Assembly (NCBI RefSeq): GCF_000814675.1 | Contig: NZ_JWIG01000001.1 | Span: 62,001-126,000 of the forward strand | DNA from: Pseudoalteromonas distincta | Lineage (GTDB): Bacteria > Pseudomonadota > Gammaproteobacteria > Enterobacterales > Alteromonadaceae | Length of the DNA stretch: 64,000 nt | Reading direction: 5' to 3' | Shown here: positions 36,431-44,900 of the stretch, piece by piece | Numbering within the stretch: position 1 is the stretch's first letter | How the letters are laid out: the number at the start of each line of letters is the position of its first letter | Made by a program: the position numbers and the translations under genes | Notes under the pieces: model-generated | Seen by the model: the letters and a program-made list of their open reading frames with translations, nothing else | What the model was told of the DNA's origin: nothing | The model's database searches: none

Positions 36431-38044
36431 ATGCGGGTGCATAAATTATTACTTGTTTTGCTTACCACCACTTTAGTTGGTTGCCTTGATAGCAAAGAAG
36501 AAATCATAGAAGAAAAAAACCAAGGCTTAGTTTATTGCGCTGAAGCTAACCCTGTGTCGTTTAATCCGCAAGTCACGACCACCGGTTCAACTATTGATAT
36601 AATTGCTAACCAATTATACGACCGCTTAATTAGCATTGATCCTGTTACGGCAGAGTTTCAAAGTGAGCTGGCGACCGATTGGAAAATTAGCAAAGATGGT
36701 AAATCGGTTACCTTTACCCTGCGTAAAGATGTAAAGTTTCATACAACTTCTTATTTTACCCCATCGCGAGACTTTAACGCCGACGACGTTATATTCACCT
36801 TTAGCCGATTATTCGATGTATATAATCCATATCACTTTGTGGGCGATGCCGATTACCCGTATTTTCAAAGTGTAGGAATTGATCAACTTATTCGCAAAAT
36901 TGTGCGCGTGTCTGACTACCAAGTCCGTTTTGAATTGTTTAATCCTGAAAGTAGTTTTTTAGCTAATATGGCTACCGACTTTGCCGTGGTGCTTTCAGAA
37001 GAATACGCCATGAAACTTAAGAAAAATAATCAAAAGAACTTATTTGATCAGTACCCTATTGGCACCGGCCCGTATATTTATAAAGAATACCGCCGAGATC
37101 ATCTTGTGCGCTTTTACCGTAACCCACTTTATTGGAAGCATGACGTTGCACTTGAGCAATTGGTTTACGATATAACCCCTAACGGCACTACGCGCATAGC
37201 AAAAATGCTGACTAAAGAGTGCGATGTAACGGCTCATCCAAGTAGTGCGCAATTGAGCATTTTAGCGCAACGCGATGATATAAACGTCGAAAAAGAAACA
37301 AACTTAAACATAGGTTATTGGGCATTTAATACAGAGCGTGCCCCGTTTGACGACTTACGCGTACGCCAAGCGCTTGCGCACGCAATAGATGTAGATAAAA
37401 TAATGCAGGCGGTTTATTACGGTAACGGTACTCGCGCACAATCTATTTTGCCACCAACCTCTTGGGCATTTGAGCCACAAGAAGATATACCTACGTTTGA
37501 TCCAGAACTTGCTAAAAAGTTACTTATTGAAGCAGGGTTGCCTAATGGCTTTGATATGACGATATGGGCTATGCCTGTGAGTCGTATTTATAATCCCAAC
37601 GCACGTAAAATGGCTGAGCTTATGCAAAGTGATTTACGCAAAGTAGGCGTTAACGTCAGTATTGTAGAATATGAGTGGAATACGTTTATTCAACGTATTG
37701 GCGAGCATCGACACGACAGTGTATTACTTGGTTGGGCCGCAGATACACCCGACCCTGATAACTTTTTTAGCCCGCTGCTGAGTTGCACCGCTACTTTTAG
37801 TGGTAAAAACCCTGCAAACTGGTGTAATCCCCAATTTGATTTATTGCTTACTAAAGCACTAGACACCACTGATTTAAACAAACGTAAAAAATACTACGAA
37901 GATGCACAAAGCTTAATTATTAAAGAGTTGCCGTTATTACCTATTGCTCATGGCTTGCGCTTTCAAGCAAGTAGCGCTGATGTGGAAGGCATAACACTTG
38001 GCCCGTTTGGTGCTATTTCGCTTGCTAATGCGAGGAAAAAATAA
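36431..38044 (+). CDS. sapA: SapA-type peptide ABC transporter, binding lipoprotein
   Basis: The 537-residue solute-binding protein of the Dpp/Opp type (SBP_bac_5) belongs to the Sap system, linked to resistance to antimicrobial peptides, peptide uptake and, for E. coli SapBCDF, putrescine export. The N-terminus MRVHKLLLVLLTTTLVGC has a lipobox with Cys at 18, so it is probably membrane-anchored. NPQVTTTGSTIDIIANQLYDRL follows. The start could also be the GTG at 36437, which has better spacing to AGAGG. It follows pspF by 9 bases. Confidence 0.92.
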   Translation: MRVHKLLLVLLTTTLVGCLDSKEEIIEEKNQGLVYCAEANPVSFNPQVTTTGSTIDIIANQLYDRLISIDPVTAEFQSELATDWKISKDGKSVTFTLRKDVKFHTTSYFTPSRDFNADDVIFTFSRLFDVYNPYHFVGDADYPYFQSVGIDQLIRKIVRVSDYQVRFELFNPESSFLANMATDFAVVLSEEYAMKLKKNNQKNLFDQYPIGTGPYIYKEYRRDHLVRFYRNPLYWKHDVALEQLVYDITPNGTTRIAKMLTKECDVTAHPSSAQLSILAQRDDINVEKETNLNIGYWAFNTERAPFDDLRVRQALAHAIDVDKIMQAVYYGNGTRAQSILPPTSWAFEPQEDIPTFDPELAKKLLIEAGLPNGFDMTIWAMPVSRIYNPNARKMAELMQSDLRKVGVNVSIVEYEWNTFIQRIGEHRHDSVLLGWAADTPDPDNFFSPLLSCTATFSGKNPANWCNPQFDLLLTKALDTTDLNKRKKYYEDAQSLIIKELPLLPIAHGLRFQASSADVEGITLGPFGAISLANARKK

Positions 38045-39078
38045 TGATCGTAGATTATATTTTACGTCGCCTTGGCTTGTTCTTTTTTATGATACTAATG
38101 CTCAGCGTATTTACGTTTTCACTGGCGTATTTATTTCCCGGTGATCCGCTAAGTAATTTAAGTGGCATACCAAGTGGTAACTTTGCACAGCATAGTGAGC
38201 TTGAAGATAAATATTTATACAACAGCAATTACTTTATGCAATACATTGCCTTTTTAGGGAGAATATTTCAAGGCGATTGGGGGCTTTCATTTGCCTCTGG
38301 TAACAGCGTGTTTAGCCATATTATTGACTTACTACCGGCTACTTTAGAGCTAAGCGTATATGCATTAATTGTATCGGTTGTTATTGGTGTACCTACTGGC
38401 ATTTTAGGCTCTGGCTATCATAAACGCTGGCCCGACAAACTTATAAACTCTGTCACTATGGTAGGTTATTCAATGCCTGTGTTTTGGCTAGCATTGTTGT
38501 TAATAATGGTTTTTTCATTAAAGCTTGGCTGGTTTCCTATGTCGGGCAGAATGGGCCTCCTTTACGAAATACCCGCCAGTACAGGGTTTATATTAATTGA
38601 TATTGCTCTAGCTGGATTTCCATATAAAGGAATGGCTTTTGTTGATGCGCTGCGCCATTTAACACTCCCTACTATTGTACTGGCCATGTATCCAACCACG
38701 GTATTAGTGCGCTTTACTCGCGAGTCTATGCTTAAAGTAATGGATCAAAACTTTATTAAAACAGCTAGGGCAAAAGGCCTTAACCGCCGTCAACTTATCA
38801 TGCACCATGCACTGCGTAATGCACTACTACCGGTAATTAAGCAAATTGGTTTGCAATTTAGCACCTTGATAACACTTGCCATGATAACCGAGGTTATTTT
38901 TTCTTGGCCGGGTATTGGCCGATGGTTAATCGATAGTATTTATCAGCGCGACTTTCCTGCAATTCAAGGCGGATTAATGGCGGTGTCTTTATTTGTTATT
39001 TTGGCCTCTATTACAGCTGAGCTTACTTACACTTTATTCGATCCACTCTCGCGGAATCAGGCCCATGGCAAAGTTTAA
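38044..39078 (+). CDS. sapB: Sap ABC transporter permease SapB
   Basis: First inner-membrane permease of the Sap transporter. The 344-residue protein has about six membrane helices and the BPD_transp_1 loop (EAA-type motif) in KTARAKGLNRRQLIMHHALRNALLPVIKQ (about residues 239-267) that contacts the ATPases. The ATG overlaps the sapA stop (TAATG). A long periplasmic insert follows the first helix, as in DppB-type permeases. Confidence 0.94.
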   Translation: MIVDYILRRLGLFFFMILMLSVFTFSLAYLFPGDPLSNLSGIPSGNFAQHSELEDKYLYNSNYFMQYIAFLGRIFQGDWGLSFASGNSVFSHIIDLLPATLELSVYALIVSVVIGVPTGILGSGYHKRWPDKLINSVTMVGYSMPVFWLALLLIMVFSLKLGWFPMSGRMGLLYEIPASTGFILIDIALAGFPYKGMAFVDALRHLTLPTIVLAMYPTTVLVRFTRESMLKVMDQNFIKTARAKGLNRRQLIMHHALRNALLPVIKQIGLQFSTLITLAMITEVIFSWPGIGRWLIDSIYQRDFPAIQGGLMAVSLFVILASITAELTYTLFDPLSRNQAHGKV

Positions 39079-39958
39079 TTTATTTTCTGAAGAGTCGAAT
39101 AAATCGCCACTTGCGCGATTTTGGCGCAAATTTAAAAACAATCACCCAGCTTTGGTTGGTTTATGGATATTTATGGCGTTTGCATTATTGGCCGCCACCG
39201 CTCCTTTTTTAGCGCCCTATGGTGTAAACCAACAGCATAGTGATGCACTACTCATACCGCCCTCATGGCGAGAAATGGGCGATGTACGCTTTATTTTAGG
39301 CACCGATGATTTAGGCCGTGATGTACTCTCGCGCTTAATGAATGGTGCAACATATACGTTTGGACTTTCTGTTGTAGCAGCCCTGATCACGACTCTGTTT
39401 GGTGTATTAGTGGGGACTTTTGCAGGGATTAGTAAAGGGTTGCGTTCAAGCTTTTTAAATCATTTACTTGATATAACACTTTCTATTCCTTCTTTGTTAT
39501 TGGCCATAATAATAATCGCCATACTTGGCCCTGGTTTAATGAATACCGTATGGGCAATTATTTTAGCGTTACTACCGCAGTTTATTCACTCGGTGCGCAA
39601 CCTAATTGTTGATGAATTAAGTAAAGATTACATTACTGCGTTTAGACTCGATGGCGCGTCTAACTGGCATATTATATCGCGCGGTATTTTCCCTAATATT
39701 TATGAGCATATTGTGGTTATATTCACGATGGCGCTTTCTACTGCGATATTAGATATTTCAGCACTGGGATTTTTAAAATTAGGGGCTCAACCACCAACGA
39801 CCGAATGGGGCGCAATATTAGCCGAAAATCTAGGCCTTATTTATTTAGCGCCGTGGACTGTAGCGCTACCTGGTGTACTGTTATTTTTAGCCGTGTTATC
39901 TACTAATTTAGTAGGTGATGGCCTGCGACAAGTGCTAAAAGCACGTAAGGCTGATTAA
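39065..39958 (+). CDS. sapC: Sap ABC transporter permease SapC
   Basis: Second permease of the Sap transporter, 297 residues (296 in E. coli), of the DppC type with an N-terminal cytoplasmic tail, LGTDDLGRDVLSRLMNGA after the first helix, and the ATPase-contact loop DELSKDYITAFRLDGASNW. I chose the ATG at 39065 (MAKFNLFSEESNK), overlapping sapB by 14 bases; a start at 38993 would add 24 residues read from within sapB. Confidence 0.94.
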   Translation: MAKFNLFSEESNKSPLARFWRKFKNNHPALVGLWIFMAFALLAATAPFLAPYGVNQQHSDALLIPPSWREMGDVRFILGTDDLGRDVLSRLMNGATYTFGLSVVAALITTLFGVLVGTFAGISKGLRSSFLNHLLDITLSIPSLLLAIIIIAILGPGLMNTVWAIILALLPQFIHSVRNLIVDELSKDYITAFRLDGASNWHIISRGIFPNIYEHIVVIFTMALSTAILDISALGFLKLGAQPPTTEWGAILAENLGLIYLAPWTVALPGVLLFLAVLSTNLVGDGLRQVLKARKAD

Positions 39959-40951
39959 ATGCAATTACTCGATGTTCGTAACTTAACTATTGAACTACGT
40001 ACCTCTGAAACTGTAATTAGAGCCGTAGACAGAGTGAGCTTTAGCTTAAAAGAAGGCGAAGTACATGCGCTTGTAGGCGAGTCTGGCTCTGGTAAAAGCC
40101 TAATAGCAAAAGCGATTATTGGTGTATTGAACGAACGCTGGGATATTACTGCCGACCGTATTCATTGGCGCGGCGTAGACTTAATGCGTTTAAGCCCAGA
40201 GAAACGCCGTAAAATAGTAAGCCAAGATATAGCGATGATCTATCAAGACCCAAGTCGCTGTCTTGACCCAACCGCTAAAATATTTGACCAAATAGCCGAA
40301 ACACTCCCAGAGGTAGCGGCTAAAGGTTTCTTTTTAAAACGCAACCGAGAGAGAAAAGACAGAGTAAAAGCGCTTATTCACAAAGTGGGTATTAAAAACC
40401 ACGAAGCGGTACTAAGTAGTTACCCTCATGAGCTCTCTGAAGGCGTATGTCAAAAAGTAATGATTGCGATGGCCATCGCTCGCACGCCTAAATTATTAAT
40501 AGCTGATGAGCCAACTACAGCGCTTGAAAGCACCACCCGCGCGCAAGTATTTAGGTTACTAAAAAGCTTAAACCAACTTAAAAACATGTCTATTTTAATG
40601 ATCTCTCATGAACTGGAAGAGATTGCACATTGGTCGCATGGCATTCATGTTTTATATTGCGGGCAAATGGTTGAAGCAGGCCCAACCCATGAAATATTTA
40701 AACAGCCTCGCCATCCATACACGCAAGCATTACTAAAAAGCCTACCAGACTACGAACAAGGCTTAGCACATAAAGAACCTTTTTATGCGCTTAAAGGGAC
40801 TATCCCTACTCTGCAACATTTGCCTATTGGCTGTCGCCTTGGACCGCGTTGCCCACAAGCGCAAAAAGCCTGTGTGGTTACACCAGCCCTGACTAAGCAT
40901 CATGGGCATAGTTATGCGTGTCACTTTCCGTTAATTAAGGACATGAAGTAA
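39959..40951 (+). CDS. sapD: Sap ABC transporter ATPase SapD
   Basis: A 330-residue ATPase of the oligopeptide type, with Walker A GESGSGKS (about 41-48), the altered signature LSEGVCQK (about 160-167; E. coli SapD has LTEGECQK), Walker B LLIADEPTTALE and the C-terminal Cys-rich oligopeptide region GCRLGPRCPQAQKAC. In E. coli SapD also affects Trk potassium uptake. It starts directly after the sapC stop. Confidence 0.95.
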   Translation: MQLLDVRNLTIELRTSETVIRAVDRVSFSLKEGEVHALVGESGSGKSLIAKAIIGVLNERWDITADRIHWRGVDLMRLSPEKRRKIVSQDIAMIYQDPSRCLDPTAKIFDQIAETLPEVAAKGFFLKRNRERKDRVKALIHKVGIKNHEAVLSSYPHELSEGVCQKVMIAMAIARTPKLLIADEPTTALESTTRAQVFRLLKSLNQLKNMSILMISHELEEIAHWSHGIHVLYCGQMVEAGPTHEIFKQPRHPYTQALLKSLPDYEQGLAHKEPFYALKGTIPTLQHLPIGCRLGPRCPQAQKACVVTPALTKHHGHSYACHFPLIKDMK

Positions 40952-41712
40952 TGCAGCCACTGTTAAAAGTACAAGCGCTTAGTAAAACCTTTAATGTGCG
41001 AGCTGGGCTTTTTTCACGTAAAAAGTTTGAAGTTCTTAAAAACATTTCATTTTGCGTAGGTAGAGGTGAAAGCATTGCCATAATTGGCGAAACAGGCGCA
41101 GGTAAAAGTACGTTGGCAAAACTACTTTCAGGAGCTGATAGCGCCGATAGCGGGCAAATTTTACTCGAGAATAATATTATCGAAGATAATGGCGTACGTG
41201 ATAATCAATGTCGCCATATTCGTATGATTTTTCAAGATTCAGCTGCATCGCTCAACCCGGGATTAACCATTGGCGAAATGCTTGATGATTGCCTGCAATA
41301 TAATACTGAGCTTGATGCTAGTGAACGCACTGAAAAGATTGATGCAACGCTTTCTAAGGTGGGTTTGCTAATCGATCATAAACACTACTACCCGCATATG
41401 TTTAGTGTGGGGCAGCTACAGCGTGTAGCGTTTTCTCGTGCATTAATTTTAGATCCTAAGGTGATTGTACTTGATGAAGCTGTTTCGTCTTTAGATCCAT
41501 CTATAAGGGCGCAAATAGTAAATTTGTTACTTAAACTTCAGCGCGATACAGGCCTTACGTATGTGATGATCACTCATCATTTAAGTTTAGTACGCCACAT
41601 TAGTGATTTTGTTGTTGTACTTGATAAAGGCGAAGTGGTTGAATACGGTCCTACTGAAGATGTTTTTCAAAACCCTCAATCAAAAGTAACGCAGCGTTTA
41701 TTAAGCTGCTAA
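40951..41712 (+). CDS. sapF: Sap ABC transporter ATPase SapF
   Basis: The second ATPase, 253 residues, with Walker A GETGAGKST (about 47-55), the altered signature FSVGQLQR (about 151-158) and Walker B VIVLDEAVSSLD. Like E. coli SapF it lacks the C-terminal oligopeptide motif of SapD. The start overlaps the sapD stop (TAATG). Last gene of sapABCDF; I saw no strong terminator in the 88 bases before the next gene. Confidence 0.95.
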   Translation: MQPLLKVQALSKTFNVRAGLFSRKKFEVLKNISFCVGRGESIAIIGETGAGKSTLAKLLSGADSADSGQILLENNIIEDNGVRDNQCRHIRMIFQDSAASLNPGLTIGEMLDDCLQYNTELDASERTEKIDATLSKVGLLIDHKHYYPHMFSVGQLQRVAFSRALILDPKVIVLDEAVSSLDPSIRAQIVNLLLKLQRDTGLTYVMITHHLSLVRHISDFVVVLDKGEVVEYGPTEDVFQNPQSKVTQRLLSC

Positions 41713-41800
41713 AACAGATTATAAATACCTAACTTTTTTGTAAGGTAACCGTATTTAGATGGGTCTTCTTATTAATTGTATTTAATTAATAAGAGATCTC

Positions 41801-42286
41801 ATGCTTAAACAAAAGTTACTACTTAGCCTTTCCCCCCTACTCTTTCTATCAGCTTCAGCTATTGCTGATACACCAAAAAAGATTAAAAACTGGGTTGGTG
41901 GTGTTGATCATTTAGGTTTAACTGTATCAAACTTAGATGCATCCAAAGCATTTTTTACTGATGTACTTGGCTTTAAAACGCTAGGAAATGACCCTGCCTA
42001 TCCTGCTTATTTTTTATCAAACAATAAAATAACCATTACATTATGGCGCGTGAAAAACGATGCAAAACGTGTGGAGTTTAATCGAGCAGAAAATGTGGGC
42101 TTACATCATTTAGCACTCAGTGTTGAAAGTATCAAAAATTTAAGCGAGCTACATGAACACTTAAAAATGCAAAATAATATTATTATAGAGTTTGCACCCG
42201 AAAACTTAGGTAGCGGCCCAACCCAACATATGATGATAAGAGAGCCTAGCGGCAATCGAATTGAGTTTATTGCCAGAGGTAATTAA
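41801..42286 (+). CDS. Exported VOC (glyoxalase/bleomycin-resistance) family protein
   Basis: The 161-residue protein has a signal peptide (MLKQKLLLSLSPLLFLSASA, likely cut after IA at 22) and a single vicinal-oxygen-chelate domain. Candidate metal ligands are H37 in GGVDHLGLTVSNLD, H102/H103 in VGLHHLALSVE and E155 in EPSGNRIEF. Most VOC enzymes are cytosolic, so periplasmic export is notable. The substrate is unknown. It has a RBS-like AAGAGATCTC before the ATG and lies alone between sapF and the convergent ppiD. Confidence 0.8.
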   Translation: MLKQKLLLSLSPLLFLSASAIADTPKKIKNWVGGVDHLGLTVSNLDASKAFFTDVLGFKTLGNDPAYPAYFLSNNKITITLWRVKNDAKRVEFNRAENVGLHHLALSVESIKNLSELHEHLKMQNNIIIEFAPENLGSGPTQHMMIREPSGNRIEFIARGN

Positions 42287-42310
42287 TAACAACTTTATTT
42301 AAGACAATAA

Positions 42311-42335
42311 AAAAGGCGCTTTAAAAGCGCCTTTC
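42311..42335. terminator. Bidirectional terminator VOC gene / ppiD
   Basis: AAAAGGCGCTTTAAAAGCGC followed by CTTT forms a strong GC stem between convergent genes. T-rich flanks lie on both sides. Confidence 0.88.
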
Positions 42336-42353
42336 TTTATGAGCTACAATTAA

Positions 42354-44255
42354 TTATTCAACAGTTTGTGTAGCCGCTGGTAAGTTAAGCTCAGCATTGG
42401 CTTTAAGCGCTTCAATAAATACCATGTAGTTTTTATTAGCTTGCGCCATAGTAATACTTTGTTTTGCTTGAGGGTCAATATTAGCTGCAACTTGTGCATC
42501 TGTTACCGACTTAAGCGCAACAATTGCTGCATCACCATTATTTAAATTAACGAGGTCGACTACCGCAGAATCAGCTGGGTGAGCCATTTTAAAAGCTTGA
42601 GTCACAATAGCAGGTGAAACAGTATAGCTTTGACGTGTTAACTTAGCTTCTTGGCGAAGTGTTAAGCTTTGCTCGTTAGCAACATCGTTTAAGCTCTTAC
42701 CTGCTTGTACTTCTGCAAATAAGCTACGTGCCTTTTCTTTAGCAAGCTCAGATGATTTTTCATTAACTAAACGCGCTTTAATTTCCTCGCTTACTTCGTC
42801 TAACGGCTTAGTAGCAGCAGCTTTGTGCTCGTTAATACGAACAATGATTGCATGCTCATCGCCCAGCTCAATAACTTCAGAATTTACTTTATCTTCAAGT
42901 AAATCAACTGATGTTAATGCTGTAACAACTGCAGGGCTGTTTAACGGCTCTGGTAGAGCATTAAGTGCTAAAAGAGGTGTAGATTTAACTTCCACTTCAG
43001 CAACTTCTGCAGCATCATCTAAGCGGTCTGAAATTTCAAATGCAAGTGCACCCATTTCAGTTTGCTTTTCGTAAAATGCATCAATTTTTTCAGCTTGTTC
43101 TAATTCAGCACGTAAGTCAGCTTTAACATCGTCATACGCTTTAACTTGTTGTGGTTGAATATCAGTAAGTTTAATTATGTGATAACCAAACTCAGATGTA
43201 ACAACGTCAGAAATATCACCTTTATTTTCAAGCGCGAAAGCCGCGTCTTCAAATGCAGGGTCCATTACGTCACGCTCAATCCACTCAAGATCGCCGCCCA
43301 TTTCACCACTAACGATATCGTCAGACGATGACTCAGCAAGCTCTGCAAAATCTGCACCTTGCTCAAGTTGAGCGTGTAGCGCGTTAGCTTTTTCTTTAGC
43401 TGTATCGTCGTCTTCACTGTTATCAATTAAGATATGCGATACGCGACGCTTTTCTGGCTCAACGTATTGTGCTTTGTTTTGCTCATAATACGCTTTAACG
43501 TCATCCTCGGTTACCGATTCAACATTGATATCTGCTGCTTTAAGCTCAATGTAACTTACTGAGATAAGCTCTGGAGATGAAAATTGAGATGCGTTTAGGT
43601 CGTAGTAATCAGATACTTCTTGATCTGATACTTCAACATTCGCGGCAAGCGCTTCTTTGTTTACAACTACGTAATCAATACTACGAGTTTGCTGCTGAAG
43701 AGCCATTGCGCTTTTCAGCTCGCTCTCTAGGGCAAAGTCTGTACCGGCAACAGCAGATACTACCTGGCTACGTGTCATATCTTTACGTAAATATTCACGA
43801 AAAGCATCTGGTTGAAAATTCATTTGACGAATTACTTGTAGGTAACGGTCGTTATTGAATTTTTCACCAATTTGAAAGTACGGTAATTCTAAAATTGTTT
43901 TACGTACACTTTCGTCGCTTACGCGAAGGCCTAAATCAGCCGCTAGCTGTGATTGCAATTCTTGTTGTACTAAGCGGTCAATTACACCTTGACGAATTTG
44001 TGCCATGTAATTTGGATCAGCTGCAATTTGTGTAAAGTATTCACCAAATTGTTGCTCTAAACGGCTACGTTCATTTTGGTAAGCACGGTTAAAATCGGTT
44101 TGACTAATTTTAATTCCATTTACTTCAGCAACGGGTTGTTCTGTGGTTTGACCTAAGTAACTACCGATCCCTGCTAAGGCAAAAGATAAAATCACCGCGC
44201 CTAAAATTATTTTGGCTACAGGTCCTTGCGAACCTTCTCTGATTTTCTCAAGCAT
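42354..44255 (-). CDS. ppiD: Periplasmic folding chaperone PpiD
   Basis: PpiD is an inner-membrane-anchored periplasmic chaperone associated with the SecYEG exit. The 633-residue protein (623 in E. coli) has one N-terminal membrane helix (about 16-35), a SurA-like N domain, a parvulin-type PPIC domain (about 265-360, with RRVSHILIDN at its start and FGYHIIKL at its end) and a helical C-terminal half. It follows hupB in the standard order lon-hupB-ppiD. The ATG at 44255 is followed by MLEKIREGSQGPVAKIILG. Confidence 0.96.
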   Translation of the reverse strand: MLEKIREGSQGPVAKIILGAVILSFALAGIGSYLGQTTEQPVAEVNGIKISQTDFNRAYQNERSRLEQQFGEYFTQIAADPNYMAQIRQGVIDRLVQQELQSQLAADLGLRVSDESVRKTILELPYFQIGEKFNNDRYLQVIRQMNFQPDAFREYLRKDMTRSQVVSAVAGTDFALESELKSAMALQQQTRSIDYVVVNKEALAANVEVSDQEVSDYYDLNASQFSSPELISVSYIELKAADINVESVTEDDVKAYYEQNKAQYVEPEKRRVSHILIDNSEDDDTAKEKANALHAQLEQGADFAELAESSSDDIVSGEMGGDLEWIERDVMDPAFEDAAFALENKGDISDVVTSEFGYHIIKLTDIQPQQVKAYDDVKADLRAELEQAEKIDAFYEKQTEMGALAFEISDRLDDAAEVAEVEVKSTPLLALNALPEPLNSPAVVTALTSVDLLEDKVNSEVIELGDEHAIIVRINEHKAAATKPLDEVSEEIKARLVNEKSSELAKEKARSLFAEVQAGKSLNDVANEQSLTLRQEAKLTRQSYTVSPAIVTQAFKMAHPADSAVVDLVNLNNGDAAIVALKSVTDAQVAANIDPQAKQSITMAQANKNYMVFIEALKANAELNLPAATQTVE

Positions 44256-44301
44256 TTGTTTATCTCTTTTTGATCAAGGTATTTTACCTTGTCACATGTA
44301 A

Positions 44302-44331
44302 AAAAAGCGTATCTTACCAGATACGCTTTTT
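44302..44331 (-). terminator. Terminator after hupB
   Basis: AAAAAGCGTATCT, a TACC loop and AGATACGCTTTTT form a perfect 13-bp stem. It separates hupB from ppiD, so ppiD probably has its own promoter or depends on readthrough. Confidence 0.88.
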
Positions 44332-44426
44332 CACTTGAAGTAACTGGCGGAAAAGTTACTTAACTCATCTGTTGAAGTGAATCAGTAACTTTACACTCGC
44401 CATAACTAATGTGTTTAAAACAGTGA

Positions 44427-44699
44427 TTAGTTTACTGCGTCTTTAAGCGCTTTACCGGCTTTGAAAGCTGGAATAGTTGCAGCAGCAATTTGGATAGTTT
44501 CACCAGTTTGCGGGTTACGGCCTGAACGTGCAGCACGTTCACGTACTGAGAAAGTACCAAAACCTACAAGTGCAACTGAGTCGCCATCTTTTAGCGCGCC
44601 AGAAACAGATTCGATGAATGAATCTAGTGCACGACCTGCAGCCGCTTTAGAAATGTCAGCATCAGCTGCGATTTGATCGATTAATTGAGATTTATTCAC
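44427..44699 (-). CDS. hupB: DNA-binding protein HU-beta
   Basis: HU-beta is a small nucleoid protein that bends DNA. The 90-residue protein is the family length and has the DNA-arm signature [21 protein letters not shown] chose the GTG at 44699, giving [18 protein letters not shown], with GAGGA 7 bases upstream. The longer reading from 44729 adds ten residues that cover this ribosome-binding site. It lies between lon and ppiD. Confidence 0.97.
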   Translation of the reverse strand: MNKSQLIDQIAADADISKAAAGRALDSFIESVSGALKDGDSVALVGFGTFSVRERAARSGRNPQTGETIQIAAATIPAFKAGKALKDAVN

Positions 44700-44811
44700 A
44701 ATATCATCCTCTTTCATTGTTATTATCAAGAGCGATGGTTTTTTAAACTAACATCACTTTTTTGAAAATTTTAGAGCAAACTTTTAATGCCCACATGATT
44801 ATATTTTTCTT

Positions 44812-44839
44812 AAGCCTAGGCCCCATAAGGGCTAGGCTT
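44812..44839. repeat. Strong hairpin between lon and hupB
   Basis: A perfect 8-bp stem (AAGCCTAG at 44812-44819 with CTAGGCTT at 44832-44839) encloses a C- and G-rich core that could pair further. There is no proper T-run on the minus strand, so it may stabilise the lon 3' end rather than terminate. Confidence 0.6.
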
Positions 44840-44900
44840 GAAAACCAGTGCTTAACTTATCATACCGTTTAGATTTGAAAAGCCCTAAAAAGCACTTTTT

